Program-made: the position numbers and the translations under genes
Notes under the pieces: generated by a model
Told to the model about the DNA's origin: nothing
Databases searched by the model: none
What the model saw: the letters and a program-made list of their open reading frames with translations, nothing else
In this document: positions 5,751 through 8,769 of the stretch, piece by piece
Layout of the letters: every line of letters starts with the position of its first letter
How positions within the stretch are numbered: position 1 is the stretch's first letter
From: DATKZS01 sp035527835 [NCBI: bacterium]
Lineage (GTDB): Bacteria > RBG-13-61-14
Assembly (NCBI GenBank): GCA_035527835.1
Contig: DATKZS010000185.1
Location: forward strand, 1-8,769
DNA length: 8,769 nucleotides
Direction of reading: 5' to 3'

Positions 5751-5795
5751 CAAGCCTTCCGCGGAGGAAAAAACCCGAACAGGAGGATTGAGAAC

Positions 5796-6680
5796 ATGGC
5801 GGTAATCACGATGAAACAGTTGCTGGAGGCCGGCGTCCACTTCGGCCACCAGACCAAACGCTGGAACCCGAAGATGAAGCCCTACATTTACGGGGCGCGC
5901 AACGGCATTTACATAGTGGACCTGCAGAAGACGGTGAAGCTGTTCAAGACGGCTTACCAGTTCGTGGTGGACTTGGTGGCGGCGGGGGAGGAGATCATCT
6001 TCATCGGGACCAAGCGCCAAGCCGCGGACACGGTCCAGGAGGAGGCGGAGCGGGCCGGGATGCACTTTGTGAACAACCGGTGGCTGGGGGGCACGCTCAC
6101 GAACTTCAAGACCATCCGGACGTCGGTGGAGCGGCTGCGGCGGATCGAGGCCATGGCGGCGGAGGGCAAGCTCGACATTTTGTCGAAGAAGGACGTGCTC
6201 AAGATTCAGCGCATCTACACCAAGCTGGAGAAGAACCTGGGCGGGATCAAGAACATGGAGCGGCTTCCCGGCGCGCTGTTCGTGATAGATCCAAAGCGCG
6301 AGCGCATCGCGGTGCTGGAGGCCAACAAGATGGCCATCCCGGTGGTGGCGGTGGTGGACACCAACTGCGACCCCGACCTCGTGGATTACGTGATCCCGGG
6401 CAACGACGACGCCATCCGGGCCATCCGGCTGTTCGCGTCCAAGATGGCCGATGCGTGCCTCGAAGGCAAGGAGATGCACCAGAAGCTGCTGCGCACCGAG
6501 CCGGAGGCCATGGAAGCGGCCATGCTGGCGGGCGCGCCGGCGGCGGAGGCCGAGGAGAAGAAAGGCCCGGTGGTGGACAGACTCTCCGAGCTGCTCAGCG
6601 AGGAAATGGGCGAAGAGGAAGAGGAGCCGGAGGAGGACGCGGAAGCCGCTGGCGAGACCGAAGAGGAGGCCGCGGAGTAA
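5796..6680 (+). CDS. rpsB: 30S ribosomal protein S2
   Basis: The 294-residue protein is S2, needed late in small-subunit assembly and for holding S1. Family sequences are easy to see: [26 protein letters not shown] at 6-31, with only conservative changes, then IYIVDLQKT (38-46), GTKRQA (71-76), [15 protein letters not shown] (93-107) and [20 protein letters not shown] (188-207). The usual length is about 230-260; the extra length is a C-terminal tail from about 245 to 294 that is very acidic ([19 protein letters not shown]), a feature seen in several phyla. The ATG follows AGGAGG at 5781-5786 with 9-base spacing. It leads the operon with tsf 84 bases downstream. Confidence 0.97.
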   Translation: MAVITMKQLLEAGVHFGHQTKRWNPKMKPYIYGARNGIYIVDLQKTVKLFKTAYQFVVDLVAAGEEIIFIGTKRQAADTVQEEAERAGMHFVNNRWLGGTLTNFKTIRTSVERLRRIEAMAAEGKLDILSKKDVLKIQRIYTKLEKNLGGIKNMERLPGALFVIDPKRERIAVLEANKMAIPVVAVVDTNCDPDLVDYVIPGNDDAIRAIRLFASKMADACLEGKEMHQKLLRTEPEAMEAAMLAGAPAAEAEEKKGPVVDRLSELLSEEMGEEEEEPEEDAEAAGETEEEAAE

Positions 6681-6764
6681 GACGCGGGCCTCGCGGGACA
6701 AGGATGACGGATCAATACCGGCGTACTGCCGGTTCATGGATTGCAATACCAGGGGAGAACGATA

Positions 6765-7373
6765 ATGGCTATCTCGGCGGATGCGGTGAAAAAGCTGCGC
6801 GAAAAGACCGGCGCGGGCATGATGGATTGCAAAAGGGCGCTTGAGGACACTAACGGCGATTTTGAAAAAGCGGTGGACGTGCTCCGGACCAAGGGCCAGG
6901 CCACGTCGGACAAGCGCGCCAGCAAGGCGACCAAGGAGGGCCTGATCGGGAGCTACATCCATCGGCCCGGCGGCAAGATCGGGGTCATGGTCGAGATCAA
7001 CTGCGAGACCGATTTCGTGGCGCGCACGGCGGAGTTCGAGGAATTCGCGCGCGACATCGCCATGCACGTCGCGGCGTCCAACCCCCGCTACGTGGCGCGG
7101 GAAGAGGTGCCGGAGAGCGTGCTCTTGCGCGAGCGGGAGATTTACAAGAACCAAGCCCTGGAGTCGGGCAAGCCCGAGAAGGTGATCGAGAAGATCGTCG
7201 AGGGCAAGGTGGAGAAATTCTACAAGGAAGTGTGCCTGCTGGAGCAGCAGTTCATCAAGGACACGGAGCGGACGGTGCAGGACCTGCTGAGCGGCCTGGT
7301 GGGCAAGACGGGCGAGAAGATCGTGATCCGGCGCTTCGTTCGCTTCCAGGTGGGGGAGGAGACCGAGGGTTGA
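6765..7373 (+). CDS. tsf: Elongation factor Ts (short form)
   Basis: EF-Ts releases GDP from EF-Tu so that it can be reloaded with GTP. The 202-residue product opens with the UBA-like N-terminal domain ([20 protein letters not shown], 7-26). It contains the EF-Tu contact TDFVAR (82-87), then IAMHVAA (98-104) and the C-terminal [10 protein letters not shown] (157-166). It is the short type of about 200 residues with a single core subdomain, unlike the 283-residue E. coli protein. I chose ATG 6765 because GGGGAG (6752-6757) lies 7 bases ahead and the family starts with M-A-x; an in-frame TTG at 6741 would add eight unlike residues. Its stop overlaps the pyrH start, which suggests coupled translation. 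Confidence 0.95.
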   Translation: MAISADAVKKLREKTGAGMMDCKRALEDTNGDFEKAVDVLRTKGQATSDKRASKATKEGLIGSYIHRPGGKIGVMVEINCETDFVARTAEFEEFARDIAMHVAASNPRYVAREEVPESVLLREREIYKNQALESGKPEKVIEKIVEGKVEKFYKEVCLLEQQFIKDTERTVQDLLSGLVGKTGEKIVIRRFVRFQVGEETEG

Positions 7374-8104
7374 GGAAGAAGCCCGCATATCACCGCATCC
7401 TGCTCAAGCTCTCGGGCGAGGCCTTTCAGGGGGAGCAGGAGTTCGGGATTGACCTCACCCTGATCTCGCGCTTTGCCCGCGAGATCAGCGCGGTGGCGAA
7501 CCTGGGCGTCGAGGTCGCGGTGGTGGTGGGAGCGGGCAACTACATCCGGGGCGTACAGGCCGAAGGCGAGGGCCTGGAGCGCGTGGTCGGCGACTACATG
7601 GGCATGCTGGCCACCATCCTGAACTCGGTGGCGCTGCAGGCCGTGCTGGAAAAGGCCGGAAAGACCACCCGCGTCTGCTCGGCCATCGAGGTCCCGCAAA
7701 TCTGCGAGCCCTACATCCGCCGCCGCGCCATCCGCCACATGGAAAAGGGCCGCGTGGTCATCTTCGCCGCCGGCACCGGCAACCCCTACTTCAGCACCGA
7801 CATGGCCGCGGCGCTCCGGGCCGCCGAGATCGGCGCCGACGTGATCCTCAAAGCCACCAAGGTGGACGGGGTGTACGACTCGGACCCGGTCAAGAACCCG
7901 AAGGCGAAAAAGTTCGACCGGCTCACCCACATGGAGGTCATCCGCAAGAATCTGCGGGTCATGGACGCCACCGCCATCTCGTTGTGCATGGACAACGATA
8001 TACCCATAGTGGTGTTCAACCTGCTCAAGCAGGGCAATATCAAGAGAGTGGTTTTGGGCGAAAAGATCGGGACCAGGGTAGTCCCGGACTCAGCGTCCGC
8101 TTGA
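7370..8104 (+). CDS. pyrH: Uridylate kinase (UMP kinase)
   Basis: PyrH phosphorylates UMP to UDP with ATP in pyrimidine nucleotide synthesis; it is a hexameric amino-acid-kinase-fold enzyme. The start is TTG at 7370, overlapping the tsf stop as TTGA and preceded by GGAGGAG (7355-7361) with 8 bases; no ATG or GTG gives a family-like N-terminus. The 244 residues match the family length. Visible motifs: [13 protein letters not shown] (9-21), [11 protein letters not shown] (51-61), [11 protein letters not shown] (72-82), [19 protein letters not shown] (113-131), [10 protein letters not shown] (135-144) and [13 protein letters not shown] (161-173). Residue 55 is Ala where the family usually has Gly in GGGN. 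It is third in the operon, before frr. Confidence 0.95.
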   Translation: MRKKPAYHRILLKLSGEAFQGEQEFGIDLTLISRFAREISAVANLGVEVAVVVGAGNYIRGVQAEGEGLERVVGDYMGMLATILNSVALQAVLEKAGKTTRVCSAIEVPQICEPYIRRRAIRHMEKGRVVIFAAGTGNPYFSTDMAAALRAAEIGADVILKATKVDGVYDSDPVKNPKAKKFDRLTHMEVIRKNLRVMDATAISLCMDNDIPIVVFNLLKQGNIKRVVLGEKIGTRVVPDSASA

Positions 8105-8198
8105 TCGGAAATCAGAAGCAAGAATCAAGAAGAATGCGCGGCTCCTTGATTCCGGCTTCTTGCTTCTGGATTCTTGCTTCTGGCTTCTTCTTTCCGAT
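8104..8198. repeat. Palindromic repeat between pyrH and frr
   Basis: The outer arms ATCGGAAA (8104-8111) and TTTCCGAT (8191-8198) pair perfectly. Further in, 8113-8126 (CAGAAGCAAGAATC) pairs with 8169-8182 over 14 bases. The left half is purine-rich (AAGAATCAAGAAGAA) and the right half rich in TTCTTGCTTCTGG repeats, the same wording as the inner part of the 2759-2911 element. It fills nearly the whole 106-base gap and ends at the frr ribosome site (GGAGGT, 8199-8204), so the operon message would carry a large stem-loop there. Confidence 0.65.
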
Positions 8199-8210
8199 GG
8201 AGGTGACCAG

Positions 8211-8769
8211 ATGTCGGAAATGGTTGATCTGGTGCTCGACGACGTGGAGAGCAAGGCTAGGAAGATCGAGGAAAACCTGAAGAAACACTTGGGCAAGGTC
8301 CGCACCGGCCGGGCCTCGGTCGGCCTGCTCGACGACGTCAAGGCCGACTATTACGGCGTGCTCACGCCCATCCGCCAGATGGCCAACATCAACATCCCGG
8401 AGCCGCGCCTCATGGTGGTCCAGCCCTATGACCCCTCCGTGCTCAAGGACATCGAGAAGGCCATCATCGGCTCCGACCTCGGCCTCAACCCCCATAATGA
8501 CGGCAAGGTCCTCCGGGTCGTCATCCCCGAGCTCACCGAGGAGCGCAGAAAAGAGCTGATCAAGGTCGTGAAGAAAATCGCCGAGGAGCACCGCGTCTCG
8601 GTGCGGCAAGTGCGGCGCGACGGCAACGAGGAGCTGAAGAAGGCGGAGAAGGACAAGGACATCACCGAGGACGAGATGCACAAGGGCATGGACCTGATCC
8701 AGAAAAAGGTGGACAAGTCCATCGAACACCTTGACAAAATGGTCGAGAGCAAGGAAAAAGAACTCCTCG
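8211..8769 (+). CDS. frr: Ribosome recycling factor (3' end beyond the window)
   Basis: RRF splits the post-termination ribosome together with EF-G. 186 codons are visible and no stop is reached at the window edge; the family is about 185 residues, so only a few codons are missing. Motifs: KVRTGRAS (29-36), YYGVLTPIRQMANI (47-60), AIIGSDLGLNP (84-94), PELTEERRKEL (106-116) and VRRDGNEELKK (134-144). These cover the head-domain hinge and the three-helix bundle. ATG 8211 follows GGAGGT at 8199-8204 with 6-base spacing; an out-of-frame ATG at 8197 is not used. It is the fourth gene of the operon, in the usual rpsB-tsf-pyrH-frr order. Confidence 0.95.
   Translation, partial: MSEMVDLVLDDVESKARKIEENLKKHLGKVRTGRASVGLLDDVKADYYGVLTPIRQMANINIPEPRLMVVQPYDPSVLKDIEKAIIGSDLGLNPHNDGKVLRVVIPELTEERRKELIKVVKKIAEEHRVSVRQVRRDGNEELKKAEKDKDITEDEMHKGMDLIQKKVDKSIEHLDKMVESKEKELL

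Noticed and set aside
6741-6764. In-frame TTG upstream as the tsf start
   Set aside because: The eight added residues do not match EF-Ts, and the GGGGAG site is placed correctly for ATG 6765.
5697-7388. 563-codon minus-strand open frame
   Set aside because: It is antisense to rpsB and tsf, both certain genes, and is a by-product of GC-rich codon use.
8112-8729. Minus-strand open frame across the pyrH-frr gap and frr
   Set aside because: It is antisense to frr, whose product matches RRF from end to end.

Overview
The window is GC-rich bacterial chromosomal DNA. It carries a conserved core operon on the right, rpsB-tsf-pyrH-frr (S2, EF-Ts, UMP kinase, ribosome recycling factor; the frr stop is off the window), and a more variable left half full of palindromic intergenic repeats. 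The short EF-Ts, a secreted FecR-domain protein and a WTGSEFG-type repeat protein fit a diderm lineage such as Desulfobacterota, Acidobacteriota/Aminicenantes or a related candidate phylum. That placement is a guess; nothing here fixes the taxon.

Layout. Positions 1-100 hold no recognisable gene. 101-712 is a fragment of a protein with 51-residue (153 bp) repeats, lacking a convincing ribosome site or leader. 713-1424 has no intact gene; it is packed with three palindromic elements (764-822, 875-938, 1049-1227) and two decayed minus-strand copies of the C-terminal end of an XRE-type helix-turn-helix protein. 1425-2723 encodes an exported FecR-domain protein with a helical middle and proline-rich tail. 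2759-2911 is another palindromic element, followed by a Na+/phosphate cotransporter-like protein (2938-4563).

A 329-bp gap (4564-4892) holds a strong-looking extended -10 promoter and a roughly 190-nt leader for a basic protein built of about a dozen AT-hook-like GRPPK motifs behind a short predicted helix (4893-5555). This gene ends at a textbook rho-independent terminator (5607-5638), so it looks like a single-gene transcription unit.

The rpsB operon follows with its own probable promoter and a leader containing a terminator-like hairpin. tsf and pyrH overlap (TTGA, with a TTG start for pyrH). pyrH and frr are separated by a palindromic repeat whose filler sequence resembles that of the 2759-2911 element.

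The genes do not form one pathway. S2, EF-Ts and RRF serve translation and PyrH supplies pyrimidine nucleotides; the AT-hook protein probably binds DNA; the FecR and phosphate-transport proteins act at the envelope. I see no defence system, CRISPR, prophage or secondary-metabolite cluster. The least explained items are the AT-hook protein with its regulated-looking leader, and the density of unrelated palindromic elements.
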